From: Circinella umbellata
Lineage: Eukaryota > Mucoromycota > Mucoromycetes > Mucorales > Lichtheimiaceae
Direction: 5' to 3'
Assembly: GCA_025093555.1 (NCBI GenBank)
Contig: JAIWNF010000054.1
Coordinates: forward strand, 1-64,000
DNA length: 64,000 bases
Shown here: positions 32,792 to 43,900 of the stretch, piece after piece
Layout of the letters: every line of letters begins with the position of its first letter
Position numbering within the stretch: position 1 is the stretch's first letter
Program-made: the position numbers and the translations under genes
Notes under the pieces: model-generated
What the model saw: only the letters and a program-made list of their open reading frames with translations
What the model was told of the DNA's origin: nothing
Databases searched by the model: none

Positions 32792-34029
32792 ATGTCGCCT
32801 CCTCATTCAGACGAAAACGTACCAGAAAATGCTCCTGAACATTGTCCAGTATGTCTATTCTGTTGAAACTTTTTTTTATTTCTTTTCTCTTCAACTAGCA
32901 ATCGACCATTTTTTTATTTTATTAATCGATCTATTGTCGATTGTAATTATTAGGGAACCGAAAGTGATCAAGCTGGTAAAGCTTCAGCTTGTGCAGGTTG
33001 TCCAAATCAAAATGTCTGTGCAACTGCACCTAAAGGCCCTGATCCAGGTAAATTAATAACTGCATTACTACCTTTTATATTTACAAGGAATGTTATTATT
33101 TTAAAAGCTAACTGTTTCAAACAAAAAAAAAACTATTTTATTTTATTAGCTATTCCACTGATTACAGCACGTATGTCTTCAGTAAAACATAAGATCTTAA
33201 TTCTTTCTGGTAAAGGAGGTGTTGGTAAATCTAGTTTTACTTCCCAACTTGCTTTTGCGTTAGCTCATGACGAAGAAAGTGAAGTAGGTGTAATGGATGT
33301 TGATATTTGTGGACCTTCCATTCCGACCATTATGGGACTAGAAGGTGAACAAATCCATCAAAGTAATAGTGGATGGCAACCTGTCTTTGTACAAGAAAAC
33401 CTGGGTGTTATGAGTATTGGATTTATGTTGCCTAATAAGGACGATGCCGTTATCTGGAGAGGGCCTAAAAAGAATGGTCTTATCAAACAATTCTTAAAAG
33501 ATGTGGATTGGGGAAATTTGGATTACTTATTAGTCGATACACCTCCTGGTACTTCAGATGAACATTTATCAGTTGCTTCCTATTTAAAAGAAAGTGGTAT
33601 TGATGGTGCAATTGTCATTACAACACCACAAGAAGTAGCATTACAGGATGTTCGCAAAGAAATCGATTTTTGTCGTAAAGTCAATATTCCAATCTTAGGA
33701 ATTGTGGAGAACATGTCTGGATTTGTATGTCCTAATTGTCACGGTGAATCGGTTATTTTTCCTCCTACCTCAGGTGGTGCTGAAAAATTAGCTAAAGAAT
33801 TAAATATTGAGTTGTTGGGCAAAATTCCTTTGGACCCAAGGATCGCAAAGAGTTGTGATATGGGTGTGTCGTTTATGGATGAATACCCAGATTCACCTGC
33901 TTCTAGTGCTTATGAAGCTATCATTGACAGTAAGTTGTTTTTTTTATATTTAAATTATGTATTGGGTAATTTGATAAGATCTAATTAATATTGTTTACCT
34001 CAATAGAATTACAAGCACATTTTGAATAA
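32792..34029 (+). CDS. NBP35: Cytosolic Fe-S cluster assembly ATPase NBP35
   Basis: Exons 32792-32848, 32954-33047, 33150-33929 and 34007-34029 join in frame to 317 residues. The N-terminus has four cysteines spaced CX13CX2CX5C, the NBP35/NUBP1 signature for a stable [4Fe-4S] cluster that separates it from its partner CFD1. The deviant Walker A motif GKGGVGKSS (about residue 65), [20 protein letters not shown] and the C-terminal CPNC (bridging cluster site, about residue 236) are all intact. With CFD1 it forms the scaffold of the cytosolic iron-sulfur assembly pathway. The last exon encodes only seven residues and the stop; the splice there is required, because reading through would add an unrelated hydrophobic tail. 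Confidence 0.96.
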
Positions 34030-34337
34030 GTTACCATAGCAACAACAATAGTATTCCTTGTCACCCCAATTTGTAAAATATAAAAACGCATATTTCTTTT
34101 CTTTCCGTTTTTTTTGTATATGTACCGTATCCCCCCTACCCTTCAATAAATTTTCAAGTATTTCTATATGTTTATATCAATAATTTTGGATTTCTTTATA
34201 TGTACGAATTGGTAATATGTGTATGTTATAATACTTTATAAAGCACAAGAAAATGAGAAAGTATACTATTATTGTATGGGTAATGCAGGGTATAAATATG
34301 TACACTTGTTTAAAGAAAGAAAAGGGAATGCTATAAC

Positions 34338-35990
34338 TTAGATTGTGAACCAATGAATACCCGATGATATTGTCCTTGATGATACTGACGATGTATTAGT
34401 CATATTATTTACTGGTGCTGCAACAACTAATCCAGGTGCTTGATTTTGTCGATCCTTTGGCATCATTGGTAATTTATTCCACACTTTCACCATGGGAGGT
34501 GGATCGTCAATAAACTTCACAGCTTGCACAGGTCCTTCCTCATCATTACCACTAGTAAAGATTTTCGATTCCCAAAAAGGCGTTGATTGTTCTCCTTGTA
34601 TATGAGAATCTGCCAAAGACCATAGTCGTACTCGATGATCATTTCCTGCTAATGCTAATAGTTGTCCCTTTTTATCCACATCAACAGCAACTCGTGTCCC
34701 GCCTGTATTTACATGTCCCTTGAGTCTTTGAATAGGTCGACACCTTTTATTGTAGATGTTATTGTTATTGTTTTTGGAAGAAATATATCGAATATCCCAA
34801 ATCGCCACTGATTCTCCCACATCTACAGCTAATAAACGATAAGCATCCAACGCTTCTAAATCGGAAACAGCCAAACGAGAATGTTTAAATCGTAATTGCT
34901 GTTGACTGTGCATTCGTGGATCAAATAATTTCACTTCGCTATCCCGACATCCAAGCCATGCTATGCCAGGTCGCTCAGGTATAATGGAACTTGCTAATAC
35001 GGCTGTGCGTGATGTTGATCGTCCCAAAACATTAAATGTAGATGTCAGCATGAAAGCGCCTGTATCACATCCAACAACAAGGGAATTGTCGTTATCATTC
35101 ACAGAACACGTCCAAAAATTATTTCGTTTTAATGAAAATGTACAATCCATTGTAATAGCTCGTCTATCTTGACTGTTGTTGGTGGAACCGTCCAAAACTA
35201 CGGGTACATTTCTATTTTCATTTGTTATTGTATTGGTGTGCTGGTCACGTAAAAATGTTGCTAGTTCCTGGTCCATCTCTGCAACGGATGGCATGGAAAC
35301 GCGCCATAATGTTGCTTTACTATCCTCAGAACACAATTCTGTTGATCCATAAACAGGCCGTCGATATTCATCGTCTCGATACCGTACTAATTGTCTCCCC
35401 AAATGAATATTTGTGACATCGGCAGAAACATGAGCAGGAAACTGAGTGTTCCACATGGTAAAAAATGGATCACATTGATATTTAAAACGCATGGGACAAC
35501 CTTGTGGATAACATATTACTGCGTCGCCACCATGGAAATCCATAGAACATGCACGCGATAAAGGAGAACCAGGAATATTCAATTGATTTGTTGGACGTAA
35601 ATTTTTATATAAAGCGCGTGTACCCATCAAAGTTGTTGTATTCATATTTGTTCTATTTTTCGTTGCCGCAGGTGCAGTCGATGCTATCATTCTATTATTA
35701 ATGGTGTTACTAATGGTATCATTATTTATAAGATTCCGTCTTGAAAGTTTAGTACATATTCGACGAGAGCGAAGATAAGCAATGACATTTTGATCGCATA
35801 TCGTATTGGGTAAAGGCGGAAGGTTGGATCGTTGTTGGCGTGTTGTAATATTTTTGTTTTTATTGGTTGTTGATCGATCCGCTTCATGTTGTGCTTTTCG
35901 AATAGCAGCTAAACTATGTGGACCCGAAGACATAATTTTGAAATAACGGTTCTTGACCGGATCAAAATAATAACCGGGAATCTCTTGCAT
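34338..35990 (-). CDS. WD40-repeat protein, DCAF4-like
   Basis: A single-exon frame of 550 residues. It begins QEIPGYYFDPVKNRYFKI, close to the PGFYYDxxKNRYF motif at the N-terminus of DCAF4/WDR21 proteins. The C-terminal half has WD-type repeats (GRSTSRTAVLASSIIP, IAWLGCRDSEVKLFDPR, GESVAIWDIRYIS, LLALAGNDHRVRLWSLAD). DCAF4 is a substrate receptor of CUL4-DDB1 ubiquitin ligases; that role here is by family only. Asn-rich low-complexity stretches lie at residues about 85-110 and in the centre. The gene lacks introns, unlike most neighbours. Confidence 0.7.
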   Translation of the reverse strand: MQEIPGYYFDPVKNRYFKIMSSGPHSLAAIRKAQHEADRSTTNKNKNITTRQQRSNLPPLPNTICDQNVIAYLRSRRICTKLSRRNLINNDTISNTINNRMIASTAPAATKNRTNMNTTTLMGTRALYKNLRPTNQLNIPGSPLSRACSMDFHGGDAVICYPQGCPMRFKYQCDPFFTMWNTQFPAHVSADVTNIHLGRQLVRYRDDEYRRPVYGSTELCSEDSKATLWRVSMPSVAEMDQELATFLRDQHTNTITNENRNVPVVLDGSTNNSQDRRAITMDCTFSLKRNNFWTCSVNDNDNSLVVGCDTGAFMLTSTFNVLGRSTSRTAVLASSIIPERPGIAWLGCRDSEVKLFDPRMHSQQQLRFKHSRLAVSDLEALDAYRLLAVDVGESVAIWDIRYISSKNNNNNIYNKRCRPIQRLKGHVNTGGTRVAVDVDKKGQLLALAGNDHRVRLWSLADSHIQGEQSTPFWESKIFTSGNDEEGPVQAVKFIDDPPPMVKVWNKLPMMPKDRQNQAPGLVVAAPVNNMTNTSSVSSRTISSGIHWFTI

Positions 35991-36504
35991 TGTTTTCTTG
36001 ATGCATTAGTTGGTATCGAACTAAAACCACGAATAATACCTTTTTCTTTTGATTGTTAAGATATGCTCCGACAGTAGACAGGTTGATTTTTCTTTTTCTT
36101 TTTGTGTTAGGCGTTTTATAACGGAGATCAAAAAAGCGCCTTCAGGATTCTTCTGACCTGTCTGGTTCAAACTTAATATGTTTCATTTAGTTGATCTACT
36201 GTGTATATTTACAAAAAGAGAAAACAATAATGACTTCATAAGGCACGGCGCAGTTCGCATATTTGCCAAAGTCGGTTCTTAGGATAAGAGAAAACCCCTT
36301 TTACGGTAGAGAGGGAAAATGAAGAAAGAAAGTAATGGAAGACTAGTTGAGAGTGGAGTTAGTGTGAGGAGGTACATAATAAAGTAGTCAAGGGAGAAAA
36401 AGGATGTGAAATAAAGAGCTTGGAGCGTTGGAGGATTGGCTGTTTTCTTTTTTTTTTTTTTTTATTCAGAATAAATTTGATAAAATTGTATAAGAAAATG
36501 TAGG

Positions 36505-36741
36505 TTACAGAAGTGGTGGTAGTAGATCGATTAGAGCTACCGGTGGTATATTCGGTTGGTGTTCCAACCAAAGGACGAAATCATTGGAGGTTGTTTTGGT
36601 GATGGTTGGGTCTGGGCCAAATGGATCGTTGCTATGACAGAGTGCGTCAATATCAAACATTAGTTGTGTAAGCTGGTTCCATAAATTAATCCAGTTGCGT
36701 CGTTGATTTGGGTTTCGAGGTCGGTTTGTTGGTACGTATCG
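36505..36741 (-). other. Orphan open exon-like frame
   Basis: The minus strand reads open from after a TAG at 36742 to TAA at 36505, 78 codons. The composition looks coding (NWINLWNQLTQLMFDIDALC, SNDFVLWLEHQPNIPPVAL). There is no Met start before Met 27 or so, and no clear acceptor. It faces away from the Fanzor-like pseudogene that begins 14 bp further right. It may be a gene fragment truncated by the insertion to its right; no family is recognised. Confidence 0.35.
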
Positions 36742-36754
36742 CTATGGTGAAATC

Positions 36755-39700
36755 ATGAAGATTTTGAAAAAGTCGTCGAATCATACAAAAGCAACCAAGG
36801 ATATACGAAAGTATGAAAACTCCCTTGATCAACGTCGTACTTTACCACATAATGTCCTACTACCTATTCAAGAAAAGTTTATGCTCAATAACCCTAATGC
36901 TAATCTACCCAAAACATGGTTGGCAGATCGTTTAAAGAATTATAAAGACTATGGCAGATTAAAAATTTTCAAGGAAGCTGGACGTAAATGTATAGCTGAA
37001 GTACGTGGTCGTTTGGAGGTGTCTACATTGGAACAAGTGTGCGGTGTTCAGTCGAATGATAATGATAATGATGATAACAATAGTGACGACAATGACAATA
37101 ATATAGAAGAAGAAGAAAAGGAGGAAGAGGAAGATGGGGGTAAAAAGGTCATTGAAACGATGACGTTCTCCTTATGAAGCATTATGCGCCCAGAAATGAA
37201 TTTTAGTGATTTTTTGAATGTTCTAAAAAAGAACAACGTCGAGTTGAAGATGTTTGTCCGAATTGTCCAAGGCTGTCTCCGTATTGACTAATCTAATCGT
37301 GTCCGGGGAACTCAGTTCTTCTGTGGACATAAACGTTGAACATAATACGTTAGATATTAAATCTTTGGCCCCAAGGTTTGACTTTGGTACTGATGTCGCC
37401 ACTTTGATGAATGTTGTACCCATACCAAAAGAAGATGATAGACAAAAATTACAAATAATCGTCTTTATTCTTTTTCTCACATTTCAAATATTCTATCACT
37501 GGTACGTATGTTCTCACTTTTTTTTTTATCTTTATTGATGGTATACATTTATTTTTCTCAATTTGTGCTCTAAAAACTTACTTATTTAACAGGATGCGTT
37601 GGTTTAAATGTGCGGGAAAAAACAGAACAAGCGAACTTCAAAAAGGTTCGTGGATTGATCAACAACACTGGAAGAATTACGACACAAACAATTTTCTTTT
37701 ACCGGGGCAATGGATAATGGACTGCGTGAATTTTATACGGTCATAAAAAACCTATGGACTCGTAAACGGCATGAACAAGATTTACGTGTACTTATAACAG
37801 CATTATTTCGAATCAACCTGGCACCTGATCGCGTTAAAAGGTAGCATCAAAAGGTGATGCAGTTTCGGGAAAAATTCAAGTAGGCCAAAGAAAAAAAGAA
37901 GTTTTTGAAAACAAGATTGCATCAGGTCAAAAATGAATTAGCTTGGGGAATTGCACGAGGGAGAAATGTTGCTGTTACAAATATGTTGTTTAACAAACTT
38001 GAAAATCTTTATAACAAGGTACATCTGGTTAATTTCAATTTTAATCACATCTTCTGAATGTATAAATATCTCCATATTCTAATTTGTTTGAGTAATTAAT
38101 TATAGTATGAACGGTTTAAGCCGCATGCGCAAAGAACGACCAGTGAATCGACAGCCTCATCATCAATATTAGTATCTACAGCAACACTGAAGAATGATAT
38201 TCGTTTTCTAGATCCATTGCGGTTATCAGCAGATAACGAAGACGAAGATCAAAAGCAGGAGGAAGAAGAAACAACAAATAAAAAAAAACACCACAGCATC
38301 ATATAAAAGCATTGGTATCTATCGCAAATTGCTTGCTTAACACTGAGACAAAAGACGTTATTGCCCAAGATGTTAAAAACATTGCATTCAAGAATACAGA
38401 AGTTGCTGCTACGTTGGTAAACTCAATTCGGCCTTACTATTACCCAAAGCCTAAAGAACAAAATGCTGATGATGACCAAGAAGAAGAAGACGAAGAAGAA
38501 GAGATGTTGTCTGTATTTAAATGTGCTCTGCTTGCTTATATTACAAATAAGATAGTTTCATTGGTGGTTCACCAACAAGAAGAATGGACAGTGTATCCAG
38601 AGGTAAAACCAAATAATCATTCCATCCATCTTTCCTCCGATGTATTGTACACCCTCTTCGGACAGACTTTCAACATCCCATCAAGCTCATCACCCCAAGA
38701 TTATATTACAAGCAAAAGTGATTCAATGCATCCTCACAGAAGACGTGATGGATTTGGTGCTTTTTTTAACCTTCCTCTCATCTTCAAGGCCTTACAAACA
38801 AAGACACTTTAATGAAATATCGAATGACCTTTGTTAATCGATATATAATTTGCATACTGGGTGTATGCCAACATGAGGGTGAGGCCACACTTGCTGAAAC
38901 TGATACTGGTGAGAAGAAGAGTAAAATTCATAAAGGATCAAAAGCGAGTCAAACTAGCATCAGCAACAAGAAAAAAGGGAAAGGGCGTGCTGGAAAGGGT
39001 TTCGCGGGAAAGGGTAAATCTAGGAGATCTCAGAAGGAGCGCCAGAAATCAAAGAAGCAAAAGGCAACAACTAGTCAAGGTAAAACGGATCCACCCGCAA
39101 ACGTGGACCTATCAATACTATAGCCGAAGAGAAGCTGAAGTGCGAAAAAGAAGATACACACAATCGAGTCAAGCGCTTAGAATCAAAAGTTACAAAACTT
39201 GCCAAGGAATCAGCGAGCGTGGAAAAAGAACGAGCTGACAAAGGGCGTTTTTTTCGCAAAGGGAAGGCAAACGGCCTATGGGATACTCAATTGTATTCCG
39301 ACTTACGAGAAGTTAGATAACGTGCTAATAGTATCGAACGTGATTTAGCTGTGAACCGAAGGGATCTGGCAGATGCAAAATCACAATTGTATGCCTTGGA
39401 GATGAAACTTTTGGGCAAAGATGTTGACAAAGTAACGAAACTGGATGAAGACCAGGCTTTAATAAATAATAATACGAAATTCAATATCATATGTAGCTAT
39501 ATGCTATCATGCGATTAAGATACTTATGACGATATATATTTATAGTCGGCTATTCAGAAAAGTCTGATCGCAAGTACTAACAGTGAGAAGCCATTGGTGA
39601 TTGTAGGTGTGGATCCAGGGATTGTAGTGGCAGCGACAGCAACAACTACAAAAGCATCTCAACTTCACAAAACAATAAAACCTTATTGGAAGTATTCAAC

Positions 39701-40353
39701 GTCTGATCCATCAGCGTCTTCATCGTCATCATCAGTTCCAACAACAACTATAGGTACACAACAAATAACAACAAACTATATCCGACGACCTAAAGCACTG
39801 AAATATACTGCCAAACAAAAACATGGAAATAATGAAGGTGACAAATAAAAACGCCAAAAAGAAGACCGAACACGGGAGATTTGTCACAACATTTATCACC
39901 AAAAGCTAGGATCCAGTTGGCGAATTAAAAATTCAATGGGAAGTGTCGTGTTCTTTGGATCGTATAAGGTAGCAAACAGTCGAATTAAAAAACACAAACG
40001 AGGTGCAAACTCCAAATTGATCAAGCAACTGGATGCTCCTGCACATGATTATGTATATATTACCAACGAACATAAGAGTAGTCGTACTTGCCCAGTTTGC
40101 CATAGTCCCACCAAGCACCAAAATTTAGACGCAACAACAAATTAAAGTCTGTCAATGGCGCGTTAAGATGCACTAATATACAATGCCTGCCCATAATTCA
40201 AGTCCATTTAATCGTGATGAAGTTGGAGAATCCAACATCGCGGCTTCTGGACTATCAAAATCTTTATCTTTTACAAATACACCGATTCCCCTTTTCTCCC
40301 GTTGTAAATCCTCATATTCGCTTGCTCCCCACATGGAGAAATTGTTGGCGTGA
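36755..40353 (+). pseudogene. Fanzor/TnpB-like RuvC nuclease gene, decayed
   Basis: The C-terminal part (39546-40353) has IVGVDPG (RuvC-I, Asp 39609), VVFFGSYKVANS, a basic KKHKRG segment, NEHKSSRTCPVC (Glu 40068 and zinc-ribbon CxxC 40089-40100), a second Cys group, and FNRDEVGESNIAASG (RuvC-III, Asp 40216). This order is that of TnpB/Fanzor nucleases. The Glu just before the zinc ribbon suits the rearranged RuvC-II position described for Fanzors. Upstream pieces on the same strand probably form its N-terminus: 36755-37177, 37198-37500, 37594-37842, 38107-38809, and a Lys/Gly-rich then coiled-coil part to 39482, with intron signals at 37503, 38020 and 39545. Stops (37175, 39300, 39846) and frameshifts (about 40146-40190) make it non-functional. 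No guide RNA or element ends were recognised. Confidence 0.65.
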
Positions 40354-40942
40354 CACCAGTTCTTTACTTCTGTGAAACGCCTGTATTTTTCTTTATTAAA
40401 AGATTTTGTTTACAACCCTTTACTACTCTTGTTTATAATAATTTTTCATATTGCATATGATAATTTTACAAAAAAGTCTTACTGTCTTCGCATACGTGGA
40501 CTATCTCGAAAAAGTTCGCTTGCTATTACTGATCCATTTATTCTGCTTATATGCTACAACAATTAGAATAGCAAGATATTTATTTTACCTGTACCATAAA
40601 GAAACACATATCCTATTAAGAAGAAAAAAGGCTTATGATAACAGATAAATAGAGTCATGTATATAAGTTAACTGTAGCTCTTATACAAAACGTCAGTTAT
40701 ATGTATCATCGAAATATATAGCGCGCGAAAATAAAATATGACGCTTATTCCAAAAAAAGTAACACAGTTTTCCCTTTATAATGCCGCGAAAAATTTTACT
40801 TTTGAAGCCGAGTGTCAAAAAAAAAAAAATCTTCGTTTTATCCAAAACCTAGAAAACAATTATAAAAGAAACCCTTTTTTTTTCTTGTAACTCGGGGGGA
40901 GACAATAAACAACAAGTGGTTTTTTTTCATTTCTTCTATAAA
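40354..40942. other. MDN1 upstream region
   Basis: Non-coding AT-rich DNA between the nuclease pseudogene and MDN1. A guide-like (omega) RNA of the former could in principle lie here, but no conserved structure could be identified by eye. Confidence 0.4.
40788..40797. promoter_or_regulatory. RRPE-like element upstream of MDN1
   Basis: GAAAAATTTT, preceded by CCGC, lies about 146 bp before the MDN1 start codon. It matches the AAAAWTTTT core of the ribosomal RNA processing element found before ribosome-biogenesis genes in yeasts. In AT-rich DNA such matches occur by chance. Confidence 0.3.
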
Positions 40943-43900
40943 ATGACTGATACGGATACAATCATGACACCTGTACAACAAATTAACGACTCCAATAATA
41001 ATGATTTACTATACAATCCATTGGCCTTTGATTTAAAAAGTGCTATTCGTCAGTTCTTACCCACTCTTTTGGCTTCGCACGATATAACGACAACGATCAA
41101 TGTTTCATTACTCGAACGCTATGTGAATAATCCAACAACAGTACCTCGATCCCATGTGCTGAACACTTTATCTATTTGTCTTTTTCATTCCACTTATACA
41201 CGCACCATGATCTCACTTTTTCGTCCGATCGTTTTAGATCTGGTTGCTCGATGGGCAACACCTGCATTTATTCAAGAACCCAACGCTGTAAATAGAATAG
41301 AATGGGTCGCAAAAGCATTTAGCATTGTATTACCAATTGTACCGCAAGTGAAAAGGTACAATTTGTTAGTGGATATAATGAGCATTAGATATATAGGATA
41401 ATTTTGAATACATGAGATAATAACCTGATAATTTTTTTTATATATATTTAGCTTGGCTGTAACATATTTCATAAACTCACCATCATTATTTGAACGATTG
41501 ACTCATTTACCGCATAACATGGAGGTAAAAAGAAAGAAAGAAAGATAGTATTAATAATTATAATGAATGATACTAATGAAATAAATTGGCGGTGGGATTA
41601 TTAGTATACTACTTCTACTACATCATCAACAACAGCCGAATTACAAGATCTTTTATTAACAACCTATCGACTCTTATCATTTTCTACATCTACTTTTGCA
41701 CCACTTTGGAACTGGGGACCCATGGTGGAATTGTTAAAGTATTCAGATGATTGTGTCCGATATCTTACTATTCTTTGTTTAAGCAAAGCCTATGGATTAA
41801 GTGATTTGCAAACAAAATCATTATTAAAATCATTTAATGAAAAAGAGGAACCTATTATGATGATTATTGATGGAACAAGAGTTAATCTGCGAATGCTTCA
41901 GTAAGAAAAAAATATAGTTTTCAATAATCGGGGAAATGATACAAAAAGTTTTTTTGCTTTTTTGGCTGACAACATTTTAATTTTCCATTTGTGTAACTAA
42001 ACATTAGATTATGGGAGGAACAAAATTTAGCCCAACAACAACTGGAATTAACACAAAACGATTATCCAACTACAACAGAAGAACAATATATTCAAGACAA
42101 AGATTTATCATCGCTTACTTGTAATTTATGTGGTGTTCTGTTACCCAAAACTATCAATGATAGTAACTATCAGCAAAAAAAATTATCGAACCAACAGCAA
42201 CTCATATTGACAGAAACAACAACAAGGAATTTAAATACTCTTAGTTTAGCATTGTCAATTGGGGCACCTACTTTTTTGGAAGGTGTTACAGGTGCAGGGA
42301 AAACTTCAATCGTGGAAGAATTAGCATATAGAACAGGAAGAGCAGATCGTAAGTATTATCTATATATATAAATTGTTGTGACATATTAAATATTTATATA
42401 TGCTTATAATAATCATTTTTTTTTCTTCTTTCTAGAATTGATTAAAATTCATCTTGGTGATCAAACTGATCCCAAAGTATTACTCGGTACTTATGTTTCC
42501 ACATCAACACCTGGATCATTCCGATGGCAAGCTGGTGTTTTGACAACTGCTGTACAAGAAGGACGTTGGGTTTTAATTGAAGATATCGATCTTGCACCAG
42601 CAGAAGTTATTTCTGTCTTACTTCCATTACTTGAAACTCGACAACTTTTTATTCCTTCACGAGGTGAAAAGATTACTGCTAAAGAAGGTTTCCAACTTTT
42701 TGGTACCCGATCTTATATTCCATCACGCAATTCCTCCTCCAAACGCTACCAACATCAACTTGTCTCTGGTGCGAACTTATGGACTCGAGTTCACATTGAA
42801 CCTTTATCCATGGAAGAATTGGAAACTGTGGTTCGTCAAAAATTCTCTCACATTGGCAATTTTGCCATTCATGTAATGCGTTTATTCCAAGCAGTCATCA
42901 ATATATATCAAGACCCTAATTTCTCTACGTTATCGACAATGGGACGATATATTTCGACACGTGATTTGATGAAATGGTGTTATCGTATCAACACTAGATT
43001 GAATACGGATTTAAATGGTCATGCTGATTTTGAATTGGCTATGGATATGACGATTCGAGAGGATTTGTTTAGCGAAGCTGTGGATTGTTTTTGTGGTATG
43101 ATACCTGACTATCCGACATGGGTTACTGTTCTTGAACGTGTCGGTGAACCACTTCAATTATCCCCTGAATATGTTCGCAATTATGTGGATCAACGTAAGC
43201 CTGCTTTACGCCAATCATCAGATCTACAAGAAGTTGTTATTGGTCGTGCTGATTTATCCTCTATCCACGGTAAAACTGTCGTGAAACGAGGAATAAAACG
43301 TCCTTTTGCTACCACAGGTCATGCCCTTCGACTTTTAGAACGTATTTCGGTTTGTGTCTTATTAAACGAACCCACCTTACTCGTTGGTGAAACGGGTACT
43401 GGTAAAACTACTGTCGTACAACAATTAGCCGATATGTTAAATCAAAATCTTGTGGTTGTCAATTTGTCTCAACAATCCGATAGTTCCGATCTATTGGGTG
43501 GATTCAAACCTGTTGAAGGCAAAATTTTGGCCATGCCATTGAAAGAATCAGTAGAAGACTTATTTGAACGCACATTCAAATCTGATGAAAAGAATTTAAA
43601 GTTCTTGGATACTGTTCGCAAAGCCTTTGTACGGCAAAATTGGAAATATTTTGTTGCTTTACTTCAACATGCTATCAAGACTTCTCAAGTTCAATTTACA
43701 AGAGAAAGTAAAGGTGAAAGTAAAAAACTTTCTCCACCTGAATTACGCAAAGCATGGAAAAATTTCCAAAAACAAGTCGAGGATTTCCAAGTACAGCAAA
43801 CACAAGCAGAGAACAATTTTGTGTTTAATTTTATGGAAGGATCTTTGGTCAAGGCTGTGCGACGTGGTGACTGGATTCTTTTGGATGAAATCAATTTGGC

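Noticed and set aside
41356..41401. MDN1 first exon reading through to a stop at 41401
   Set aside because: The splice at 41356/41452 restores frame and keeps conserved midasin sequence.
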